From Trichoplax adhaerens (lineage: Eukaryota; Placozoa; Uniplacotomia; Trichoplacea; Trichoplacidae), in the NCBI RefSeq assembly GCF_000150275.1, contig NW_002060944.1:6422564-6486563 (forward strand): a stretch of 64,000 nt of DNA, written 5' to 3'. This document shows positions 1 to 9,910 of this stretch, piece by piece. Each line of letters begins with the position of its first letter. Position 1 is the first letter of the stretch. A model generated the notes under the pieces. That model was not told the DNA's origin. It ran no database searches and was given only the letters and a program-made list of their open reading frames with translations. The translations under genes were made by a program, and so were the position numbers.

Positions 1-10
1 TCAAACATAC

Positions 11-2287
11 CTTATTCGAGTTCGATAGACATCCTTGTAGGCATCATCGATACATTTATCTTGTGTAGATATAATTCGCTTTCTGCTTAGCTGATGTAGT
101 GATATAGGTTCATCTTGGTATTGTTTGTCTTTCGTATCCATTTTATTCTTTTTATCATTTTTAATGGGTGTACAAGTGCCGGAACGTTTTTCCTTACGGC
201 GGCGCTTTTTGTTTTCATCGCTATCATAGAAGCTATCCAAGCATATAAAAAAATGTAAGCGTTAGCTACCGCTTGCTATTAGTAAAGTGTTACTACCTAG
301 ATATAAAATTAAACGTAATTTTTATATACCTGTCTGCTAACTCTTTACTATTAGGTACATATTCATCGCTATCGGCTCCTTGATCCTCAAAATCCGAACC
401 GCTAGTATCCCTTAAACTACGAGAACGATCTATCTTTGTAATCTTATTCTTTTTACGCTTTTTTGATAAGGCACTTGGTAGTTCCTTATCGATCTCATTT
501 TTATCGGGTACATTATTAGAAGAGTCTGGTTCAATTATGACTTGACTTTGATCGGCAGTATTATTTGTAGAATTTATATCGAAATCACCGTCGTCTAGCC
601 AATTCTTGTAAAAGGTATCATTGAGGGACATATCATCGCCAAGCTCACCCAATACCGTTTCGATCATTTCATCGGAAACAGATACATCATCACTTGTAAA
701 TTTCTCATCAGGTATAGTATAAGACAAGGTTTGTTCACGTTGTTTTTGTAATAACTCTAATTTGTTATTAACGTCATTGCTAGAATCTCCTACGAGAGGT
801 ATAGTATAAAAATTGATAAAGTTCGGATTATTTTTCTTTCGAAGTTAATTTAATAGACTATGATGAGTATTATATCAGGCTAAATTCTACAATATAGCAT
901 AAAATCTGATCATCATCGAATGGAGCAGTAATGATAATTAACCAAAAAAGTGCAAGTAGCATAGCATGCAACAGCATCTATCAATTTCTATAACGATTTG
1001 CGAGCAATTCGTATCATACTATAGCAAATTAATTCTATAATTAATATAAACAATTGTTAAAACGGTTTCTTGGAAAGTTCTATTTGACATTATGTAAAGT
1101 AGAATCGTGGTGCTGTCAGCACATGCTAAATACAGTATGGACTAACCGCTACATTCGTCGTTTAAAGTATTGCTGCTTTCAGTGTTTTCTTTCTCCAGTA
1201 CAGACAATTTTTCATTTAATTCATTCTCTTGATTTCTTAAATTTTCAAGCTAAAGTATGAATGCAGTAAAGGGCATATAAAATATTAAAGGAAAACTTAC
1301 ACACAGTATAATACACTTACACTTATTTATAAACGTTTATATATGCATGTAATATCTACGTCCGAGAAGCATCATATGTTGTATTTCAATAGATGATTTT
1401 GATTCTCATCATATATCGATACGATACTTTAATTAAACAACGTTTTATTATTATGTATTCAATCTTACCGTCGACATTACGTTGGATCTTACATGTTCAT
1501 CTTTAACCGTCGCTAGTTGCTGATGGCGTTTCCTTATGATTAATCACAATTGGATTAGAATTTCTCGACTAACATTTGCAATATTATAGTGGTGACAATA
1601 TGACTAGGTAGGTATTACAAGTAACAAACACTATAAGAAATCTTATTTCTCGAATCCCTGTATTGATACATTCTGTTTTAAGGATGATCTAAGTCAAATA
1701 AAAAAAGTGTCCTCTCTTTCGTATTACCAATATAGCCAATTCCTAAAACTCCCGTTATAACATGATTAATACTATCCTGTCGAAATGTTCCTGTCTGAAC
1801 TGTATTTGATCTATCACAAGCAAGAGATTGAATTTAAAGCTAGTTACCTTTAATTCTGTCTATTACTATCATGCGTGTAGATTGATATTCATGAAGTTTT
1901 CTAAGTATCTGTACATCCTCTATTAGATCGATAGAGCTATTATTACGAAGAATTATAATTACATTATTGCGGGTGTAGATGCTATAGGGGCATGTAATAT
2001 ACAATCTATTGCATGGGTTACCTCATCGTTTCTTGAAGAATTTGCAATTGAGATTGGACTTTCTCTTTCTCAGCTAGCACTTCTTCCGCTTTGATTGCTT
2101 GTGCAATTTGATTAATAAGATTTTGCTCATAGTCAGAATGGTTAAAAACGGTTAAGCCAAGGGCTTTTAGCTGTTGTTGGCCATCAGCATGTGGATTGTC
2201 GACTTGTATTGTTGTATCATTTTGGATGATTTCATCGATATCTGCCTGATGACTACAGCTTGGTTGCATGTCTTGTTGATGCTCCAT
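11..2287 (-). CDS. ERCC6: DNA excision repair protein ERCC6/CSB homologue, N-terminal part (runs off the left edge)
   Basis: Cockayne syndrome B is a SWI2/SNF2 ATPase that clears stalled RNA polymerase II in transcription-coupled repair. Minus-strand exons with agreeing phases: 2287-2022, 1532-1493, 1249-1147, 789-330, 232-11. The last ends at a GT donor whose next exon lies outside the window, so the helicase core is missing here. The first exon contains a segment (LKALGLTVFNHSDYEQ) matching the CSB N-terminal motif LGVDVYDQDVLEQ, followed by coiled coil. Later exons give a lysine-rich cluster (KKRKKNK), an acidic stretch (DSDEYVPNSKE) and DDAYKDVYRTRIR, equivalent to the DEDYYKQRLRRW segment just before the CSB helicase domain. 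The ATG at 2287 is chosen because CSB homology starts soon after it; the frame is open further upstream. A further open segment, 1981-1848, has splice-like ends but breaks phase with its neighbours. Divergent from the APN1 gene. Confidence 0.8.
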
Positions 2288-2773
2288 GATGAATCTGTCT
2301 CTCTCTCCTACTTGTCTATAATTAATTAATTGATGGTGAGAGTTTTCCAGTTCCAACAGACAGATCCGATGGTCTGCAGGTTGCAATGACAACCGCGATG
2401 ATGTCAATGTTGCTCAATTCGTCTCCAATTTGAATATTGAAACTTTCAAAGAATGGATAAATAGACAATCCTCAATTACCAGCAATAGCGATAGCTTACT
2501 TATGGAATAGATGCAGCCTTAATGATGAATGAAATCGGTCTTAACTCTATGAATCATGGCCAGGAATGGAGTTTTCCGTCCAAGTTGAAGTTTCCAAGAC
2601 AGGAATAGACATGATTTGAAGAAGGATTTTGCTCCTATACTCAACGGTCTCAGTCTATGGTATAATACACTCGTCGGTGTTCTATACAGTACACCGTATG
2701 GACGTTCATTCTACTGACTAAGTTAAAGGGACACTTATGGGAATCTCTACAGTACACACACTGTAGCATTGCC

Positions 2774-2812
2774 ACAGTACTGTACACTGTACACTGTACA
2801 GTATAGTACAAG
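2774..2812. repeat. Palindromic TACTGTACAC/GTACAGTA run
   Basis: Overlapping copies of TGTACACTGTACAGTA form a short self-complementary run just upstream of the 200-base tandem repeats. The same motif family recurs at 30090, 36660, 42627, 43135 and 43410. Confidence 0.7.
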
Positions 2813-2836
2813 CGAGCACCGAATGATGTCATTTCC

Positions 2837-3446
2837 AGACTGGCCATCCCAGATATCCAGCTATGGCCATGATGCAAAACATTGTTGCAATCAGCATATA
2901 GTACAGTTAAATATTGGTAAATATTCTGTTGTTCTTTCGACACATGCAGCATCATGATCTGCCATGAGAACATACTGTAATGGCTAAATCCATGCAGTAC
3001 ACTATACTGTAGAGTTCGTCGTAGTGTACTCTAATCAGACTGGCCATCCCAGATATCCAGCTATGGCCATGATGCAAAACATTGTTGCAATCAACAAGCA
3101 TACAGTACAGTTAAATATTGGTAAATATTCTGTTGCTCTTTCGACACATGCAGCATCATGATCTGCCATGAGAACATACTGTAATGGCTAAATCCATGCA
3201 GTACACTATACTGTAGAGTTCGTCGTAGTGTACTCTAATCAGACTGGCCATCCCAGATATCCAGCTATGGCCATGATGCAAAACATTGCAATCAGCATAC
3301 AGTACTGTACAGTTAAATATTGGTAAATATTCTGTTGCTCTTTCGACACATGCAGCATCATGATCTGCCATGAGAATATACTGTAATGGCTAAATCCATG
3401 CAGTACACTATACTGTACTGTAGAGTTCGTCGTAGAGTACTCTAAT
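2837..3446. repeat. Tandem direct repeat, three copies of about 200 bases
   Basis: Three consecutive copies start with AGACTGGCCATCCCAGATAT at 2837, 3037 and 3241 (periods 200 and 204). Each carries the same internal landmarks: CAGCTATGGCCATGATGC, GGTAAATATTCTGTTG, CATGCAGCATCATGATCTGC and GAGTTCGTCGTAG. Differences between copies are small indels in TACAGTAC-type runs. Short open frames on both strands recur in every copy and look like repeat artefacts, not genes. The block fills the divergent spacer between ERCC6 and APN1, where promoters of both are expected. Confidence 0.9.
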
Positions 3447-3526
3447 CTACAGTACAATACAATACACGAGTAGTATATCACTGATGATGTCTGCACGCAG
3501 CTAAAACCTACATCGTTGTAACAAAC

Positions 3527-4937
3527 ATGAGGAGGAGCTCGCGATTACTTGTAAGACAAATTGCCAGCCAAACTACCCATCAAAACAATATACCAGCTGC
3601 AATCACTTCTAAAAAAAGGAAAAACAACGAAGAAACAAGCCGTAGCAAAGCCAAACTAGCTAAGAAAGAGAGTAAAAAACAATCCTCTGTGAATCATCAT
3701 CATCATCATGCCAGTGATGACCTCAAGACTAGTCCACAAACCAAGAAAACGAAAACATCCAACAAGAAAGAGAAAAAGGTAAAGGATAATAGCAGCCTAC
3801 ACGAGAACAACCATCCATTACGTTACCAGAAATGGCTTGGAGGTCATATGTCTATCAGTGGCGGCTTATATAATGCTGCTATTGATGCACATCAAACAGG
3901 TGCTGGTGCTTTTGGACTCTTTCTGCGCAATCAACGTCAATGGGATAGTAAACCGTTACTGGATGAGGCTGCCAATCAATTTCAACAAGTTTGTAAGGAG
4001 ATGAAGTTTACACCCTGGCAAATATTACCTCATGGATCTTATTTAATGAATTGTGGCTCACCCAATCCTGATACCTTACAAAAGAGTCGCAATGCTTTAA
4101 TTGATGAATTAAAGCGTTGCGAAAAATTAGGTTTAATGTTATATAATTTTCATCCTGGATCATCCCGTGGCGAAATATCTCGTACGGAATGTATACAGCT
4201 TATTGCTGAAAGTATCAACATTGCTCACCGGGCTACTAACAAAGTCATTACCGTCATTGAGAATATGAGCAACCAGAAAAATGTCATTGGTGGCTCTTTT
4301 GAAGAATTAGCCGAAATTATTAATCGTGTTGACGATAAATCTCGAGTTGGTGTCTGTCTCGATACATGTCATACATTTGCTGCTGGTAAGCTTGCCAAAT
4401 TTTTGAACTGTAAACTATATTTAATAATCTTGTCTATAGGAGCTTATGAGTAGGGTCATGGACATCGTGGTAACCAGATAGTGTATCGAAATTACTGTAG
4501 ATGTGCTATAAATTCTACTATTTATATGTTTAAGCTCAATTACCCTTTTCCTAAGTCGTAACTATTTAATTAAATTGTTATAAAATTGACCAATCTAGAT
4601 ATTAAAGAGCTATAGATCGATTAAACATGGTATCATTCTCTTGGTAGGTTACGACATAGCAAGTAAAAAAGGCTATAAGAAAACTATGGATGAGTTTGAT
4701 AGTGTAGTAGGCTTTCAATACTTGCGTGCTATGCATATTAATGATTCCAAAGGTGAATTAGGTTGCCACTTAGATCGACATGAAAATATTGGCAAGGGAA
4801 AGATTGGCCTCAAGGCTTTCAAGCTAATTATGAACGATTCAAGGTTAAACAATATACCTATGATATTAGAAACACCATCTAGATTTGAGATGAACTACAA
4901 CGACGAAATCAAGTTATTGTACTCATTGTGCGATTAA
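3527..4937 (+). CDS. APN1: Endonuclease IV / APN1-type AP endonuclease
   Basis: Cleaves DNA 5' of abasic sites in base excision repair, with three metal ions in a TIM barrel. Two exons, 3527-4385 and 4648-4937, joined at GCTG|GTAAGC and TTGGTAG|GT, encode 382 residues. All nine metal ligands of E. coli Nfo are visible with a constant offset of 100: H169, H209, E245, D279, H282, H316, D329, H331 and E361, in motifs such as NFHPGS, CLDTCHTFAAGYD, LDRHENIGKG and LETP. The splice falls inside the diagnostic AAGYD motif, which confirms it. The extra first 100 residues are very basic (KKRK, KSNKKEKK-like clusters) with a six-histidine-rich run near residues 57-61, probably nuclear targeting or DNA binding. 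Vertebrates lack this enzyme; nematodes, fungi and some early animals keep it. Confidence 0.95.
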
Positions 4938-5888
4938 AAATATAAGTACACATTTTACATGATATACTGTAGATGTGTTCATCTTATACTGTAGGTCATG
5001 ATATCACACTAATCACAGTTCAATTCACAATCCATATATACGCACCATATACGGCAAGTAATTATATAAGTTGATAGATTGATAAACGGTAAGTTATCTT
5101 TTGTTGCACTATTGTGTAATTCCAATTCAGAACAAAGTTGTATTTTATATTTATATCACACAGCCAACTAATATTTTAAAGCATCGATTTTATCATGAAG
5201 TATATGACGTACAATTTATATACTTGTCTTTATACATATAATATTCGAGAATTAAAATTAAATTAATTACTTTCTTTACCAAATATATAATAATTATTCC
5301 TTTATAGTATAAATATGTCTATTTTAAAAAAATCTGATCATAAATCATTTCGCAATTCCTATTAATAAATGTCAATTCTCAAACTCCATAAAGATAAATT
5401 GTTACATTAAGACGCTATATTGCTTTTCTGCTATATTAAGAACTTGAGCTGTTTTTTGTTAAACTTATGTTTAATTCAAAGATAGCGCCCAATAAATGGT
5501 TTAAAATAAATAGATGAAAAATTACGATCATAACTTAAAATGGTTGCTGAGTAATACATTTTTGCTATACAATACAATACAAATTCTCAGCGGTTTAGTA
5601 ATAATAATTACAATTGCGAAAGTCACTAAGGATTCTATCATTTCGAATTCACTCCTTCGCTTTCATAGAAGAAATCTTTAAAGGGAGTATTTAATCCTTA
5701 TCGATAACTAAAGTCGGTAATGTTTTACCACCATTGCATAATATAGAATATACCATGCGAAAGAGTTCATAAAAATCTCTAGCAGGTTAAAATTAAATGG
5801 AGTAAATCATAATCTTATTTCTCTAGTCAATATTTCAATAAATCGATACAATCACCAAAATCACACTCTGAGTTTCAGTACTTACTTG
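4938..5888. other. Intergenic, convergent between APN1 and an unidentified gene
   Basis: AT-rich sequence with no open frame or splice pattern I can support. It should hold the 3' ends of the two convergent genes. Confidence 0.6.
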
Positions 5889-7563
5889 CTATTCGGATCC
5901 ATACATTTTATTAATGGGACCGTATTGGTTGCAATTTCCTGAAATGGAAATATATAATCATCAATATAAATTATGAGGTTATGTATTATTCAGATACCTG
6001 ATGCAGTCCTATTATTACGCGTAATTGTCTTCTTTCGCAGTAGTACCTTTTCAATTTTTCCTTGCATATATGTAGCTTGTGCTTCATGATAAAGGTCTAC
6101 TAACTTACTTAATTCCTGATCGTTGATGAAGATGTAGTGAAACTTAATACAGTGTAAATCAATACCATTATATTACTGAAGTATATTACAGCAAATAGTA
6201 TAGTAATAATTTACCGCCATGGTAGAATATGATATATATTTTCCTGAATTAGAAGTCTCATCGCCTTTGCTTGTTCTCAATCATAATTACTAAATCATTT
6301 ACTAATCCTTAAAGAATTCATCATCATAAAAAAATTACCATTGACGGTGTTATGTACAGCAAGTGCACTATTGCAGTTGTTGCATTTACAATGGGTATAA
6401 AGGAGTTTTTCATCTATAAAATTAGGAACGAGTACTATGCTATTACTTAAACCACTTTTAGATAAATGAATGGCTCTTTACACTATCGTACCTTTAATTA
6501 TCTCCATACTTTCTGCATGTAGATCCCTAGCATCGGCACAAAATTGTTGAAAAGCTTGAGACAAGAACGGTGAGTGAATTTTCATTTCTTCATCTATTTT
6601 TAGTATAAAAGGCACACTACATACAGTTGTTTATGAAACAGCATTGATAATACTGTATAGATTCAACCTTCATTAATATTTTCTACGAAATGATCTACAT
6701 CTTCCATAAACAGTTTGTGTTTGGTAATACAAAACTTGGATAATTTTTGTAAATCGTCAAATCCAGCCACTGAACTTGGTGTGTCAAACTTGAAAATTAA
6801 ATGTTAAGGAGAAGAAATAAGAGATGAAGTAATTTCTAAACATACGAAGGTTTGCTAAAATAATATGCAGGAGATAGTATCTGTAGATACAGTTGACTCC
6901 AAGCGTGAGATAAAGTTTTCTTTCGTTTCAATATCAGCCATTTCACAAGTCTTTTTAATCTCTTCTTGTAGCCTTATCAACAAAATAGAAGAACATTGCA
7001 CGGTATAAAACTGAATGTGTTTACAAATAGATATATGTTACTATTTAAAATGGTATAAGGACGAAAAATAATGCTAACTGCCTAAATTTATGGCATTGTC
7101 GCCTAAATTTGCTGGTGATGATTGTCTTGTCCAATCTATGTTAAGCAATTATTGGAGATACAATTTCAATTAAAAGCTAAATTATATGGCTGGACTGCAA
7201 TTTTTCATGTAAACATCCTATAATTATAAATTGTTTAACTATATATTACTGTAATATTTTAGCCTCGTTCACTTCGTATTCTAGAAGTTTACGATTCTGT
7301 TTTTTAGGCTTAACAGCAGCAGTTGATACCACTGGATTTTCTTTTTTTTCATTGATAACCAATACTTTATCCGTCGATGTACTACCGTTAGATACTTTAA
7401 TACGTTGTGATGAAGCTACTCGAGCGCTAGTTTTCATTCGTTTTTTATCTTCTGAAGGCTGTACTTTTTTGCCAGTAGTTGCATGTTCTTTCTTAATAGC
7501 TGTGGACTTTGCTGTTGGTTTAGATTTTGCAATTGGCTTTGAAGCTATTATGTTACGAGACAT
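5889..7563 (-). CDS. Unidentified basic/coiled-coil protein
   Basis: Not recognised. Minus exons with consistent phases: 7563-7250, 6972-6891, 6788-6668, 6593-6492, 6413-6339, then two less certain exons near 6290-6225 and 6070-5998, and a last exon 5938-5889 ending NKMYGSE-stop. The first about 105 residues are Lys/Ser/Thr-rich and disordered (KPIAKSKPTAKS), ending KLLEYEVNEAKILQ; the rest is mostly helical with coiled-coil character (LQEEIKKTCEMADIETKE, DDLQKLSKFCITKHKLFMED). A HCKCNNCNS cluster sits mid-protein and might bind a metal. The layout, a basic tail then coiled coils, recalls microtubule-binding subunits such as augmin HAUS8, but I found no convincing motif match. The start codon lies 17 bases after the stop of the next gene upstream on the same strand. 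The splice between the fifth and sixth exons is unresolved. Confidence 0.6.
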
Positions 7564-7580
7564 AATTTAGTTTAGGCTCA

Positions 7581-9024
7581 CTAACTTAATTTTATCTCGT
7601 ATGAAGTAGGGTATAATAGCTTACTATAAATTTCGGATAAGCTCTTCTTTTTCTTATTGAATTTGCCTTTTACCTGCATAGACAAACCGATATTATTTTA
7701 CATATTCGCTTTAATACTGTATTACGTAATAGCACAATAGTGCAGCATTCTATTTGTTATGTTCTACTTGTAATTCATTTTCAGCAATATTTGCATTTTC
7801 AATCGCACGATTAAGTGTTTCAATAATTTCTAATTCTTCTTTTTTTCTTTCTATCGACACTTCGCTTTCTATATGATATAGATATAGTTTAATCCATTCT
7901 TACTAATACTGTATATAGATCATGAATGATCTCGGCATTGACCAGCTTTATACTTATTTGCAGTCAATAAAATATTACTACTATACATAGTAAATACAAT
8001 AAAATATTTATCTGTTGCAGTGTATCTGTTGATATATCCACTAATTATATATAAATTATGAGATAAGGGCTGCAATAATACTAGGCCCCTGTCTTATGCA
8101 ATACCTTCATCTTCTACTGGCTTATCCCGCAATGTAGGCCTTATAGAACGGGAGAGAATCGAGCATTAATATTGCTTCGAACTAAAACATTGATTTCAAT
8201 ACTTAGCCGTTAACATACGCATAGTTACATAAATCAAAGGATCGATCACATTGTAATAGTTGACAAGACAGATCTAATGGACTTCGAAAGTACAGGATAT
8301 AAACTTTTGTTACCTGATTGAAATTAATTTTTTGCAGCGCAAATAGGTTGAATTATTGAGTAATGATTGCGATTTGTCAATAGCAATGGATATCTGGTTG
8401 ATTTCTTCCTGGATCCTATATGTGAGTAAAGTTAAACGAGGTAAATCAGCAGTTGAATATTTACCCTCTTGGACAAGCATGCAATTTATGAGTATGGCAT
8501 AATGGATTATTACAATATTTCTCTATTTCATTAACTACGTGAAATAATGCATATTTCTAAGTGGATAATATGAAGTGCTAAAGTGGTTTCAGGAGTAAAA
8601 TTCTGAAACGCATTTTTCCTTCTTGGATACTGAGCATTAGTTTTAACATCAACATGAGATAGTTTGATGACGAAGTACCCCAAGATATTATATTTGCAGT
8701 GTTGCATTTATAGCAAACATGGTGAATAAGTTGCGTATTTATGACAATAACACAAGTCGCTAACATTATAACTACTAGGTTAAGAACTCTGCAAGCACTG
8801 TCTTTATCGCTCAGTAGATTCATTTTTAGATAGAATCAGCCTAAAAATAGCTAATTTATCCATATTGGAAAGAATCCAGGTTTTACGACTTACAGAGATT
8901 TTGCAACATTGTCAATACTGTTATAGTCTATTAAGATCATTTACGGTACGATAAATTGATTGATTGATAGAGTAACTTACACGTTGAAGGATCTTTTGCA
9001 ATCAACTGCAAGTAATCGAGCCAT
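7581..9024 (-). CDS. Unidentified small coiled-coil protein, 132 residues
   Basis: Not recognised, but the model is tight. Six minus exons, 9024-8981, 8917-8894, 8415-8314, 8139-8105, 7868-7768 and 7673-7581, all have GT/AG ends, and every phase agrees. The product begins MARLLAVDCKRSFNVIDNV, continues with an amphipathic helix (IQEEINQISIAIDKSQSLL), a short PTLRDKPVEDE linker, a second charged coiled coil (IERKKEELEIIETLNRAIEN) and a basic tail (KFNKKKKSLSEIYSKLL). An in-frame stop precedes the ATG. Small size and two helices suggest a subunit of a larger complex; no function is claimed. Its stop is followed after 17 bases by the ATG of the next gene on the same strand. Confidence 0.65.
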
Positions 9025-9910
9025 CGAAAGTGGTTAAAATATTGCAAATGTTCTAAATTATTTTAGAGCAATTTATTAGAGCAAGTTGCCTCCATGGTTG
9101 CCTTGGTTTCTTTGATCAGTTCGTAGAGTGCCTACAGTATACTGGATAGTCAACTGCAGTCACAATACTATCTAGGCGCACAGACACCACCACAGAGCCC
9201 ATAGAGAAAAAGCTTTTTCTATTATGGCCAAAATATCGAGTTTATTGCTAGTAAAATTAATGTCATCTGATTACATACAAAGAAACCCACTTACACTACA
9301 AATTGAATTGCCCTATATGACATTAGTTTTTAGCGGTACAAGCCTCGTACGGAAGGACAGACCCCAGCTCGAATAGTTGATGGTACTATACCGCACTTCA
9401 GACAGAATTGGTAGTCAATATACCAGGTATAATGTAGCTCTTGGTACACTTGACTATAAATTTCAACTACTATCCCGAACAGTATAGTAGCTACAATACT
9501 GTCAGCACCAAGACAACGTCACGTCACACCAGCGTGCTCGTGCACTCAAGGCCCACCGGAAACGAAATCCACCATTGCATCCACGTTCCATCGGAAAATT
9601 GCTTGGAACCTGGAATTATCGTTGATAATATTGGAAACTTCCTCCATTTCTTACCTTACTGAATGCTACTGAGCTTCTGTTCTTGGTCTACAGTACTATT
9701 GATATTATACCACGGTACAACTACGAGATAGGGTATTGATTGTTGGAGGATAGGGTATTGATTGTTGGAGGATATCTGACGACCTCGCTGCTCTTGCACA
9801 GGAAAGACCCAATTTTCTTGAAATAGAGTTATATCTCATCACTAGACTACTTGTCGAAGTATTCTTATTAACTGTGGATATTGCATGTGCAACAGCAAAT
9901 AGCGACAGTC
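9025..9910. other. Intergenic, divergent spacer upstream of NOL11
   Basis: No gene is supported. It contains a segment near 9350-9376 (GGACAGACCCCAGCTCGAA) resembling one at 20454-20475, and a 22-base direct duplication, ATAGGGTATTGATTGTTGGA plus GG, at about 9728-9771. A 73-codon open frame at 9441-9662 has no splice context or homology and is treated as chance. Confidence 0.5.
9728..9771. repeat. 22-base direct tandem duplication
   Basis: ATAGGGTATTGATTGTTGGA followed by GG occurs twice head to tail. Confidence 0.85.

Noticed and set aside
2650-3496. Several overlapping open frames on both strands in the 200-base repeats
   Set aside because: They recur with the repeat unit, run antisense to each other, and have Tyr/Val/Cys-rich compositions produced by TACTGTA-type DNA.
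5889-7563. Identification as augmin subunit HAUS8
   Set aside because: The basic tail plus coiled coil is similar in layout, but no shared sequence motif could be shown.
8578-8823. Hydrophobic 81-codon minus-strand frame resembling a membrane protein
   Set aside because: It lies within the intron between the second and third exons of the 132-residue gene, whose phases join without it.
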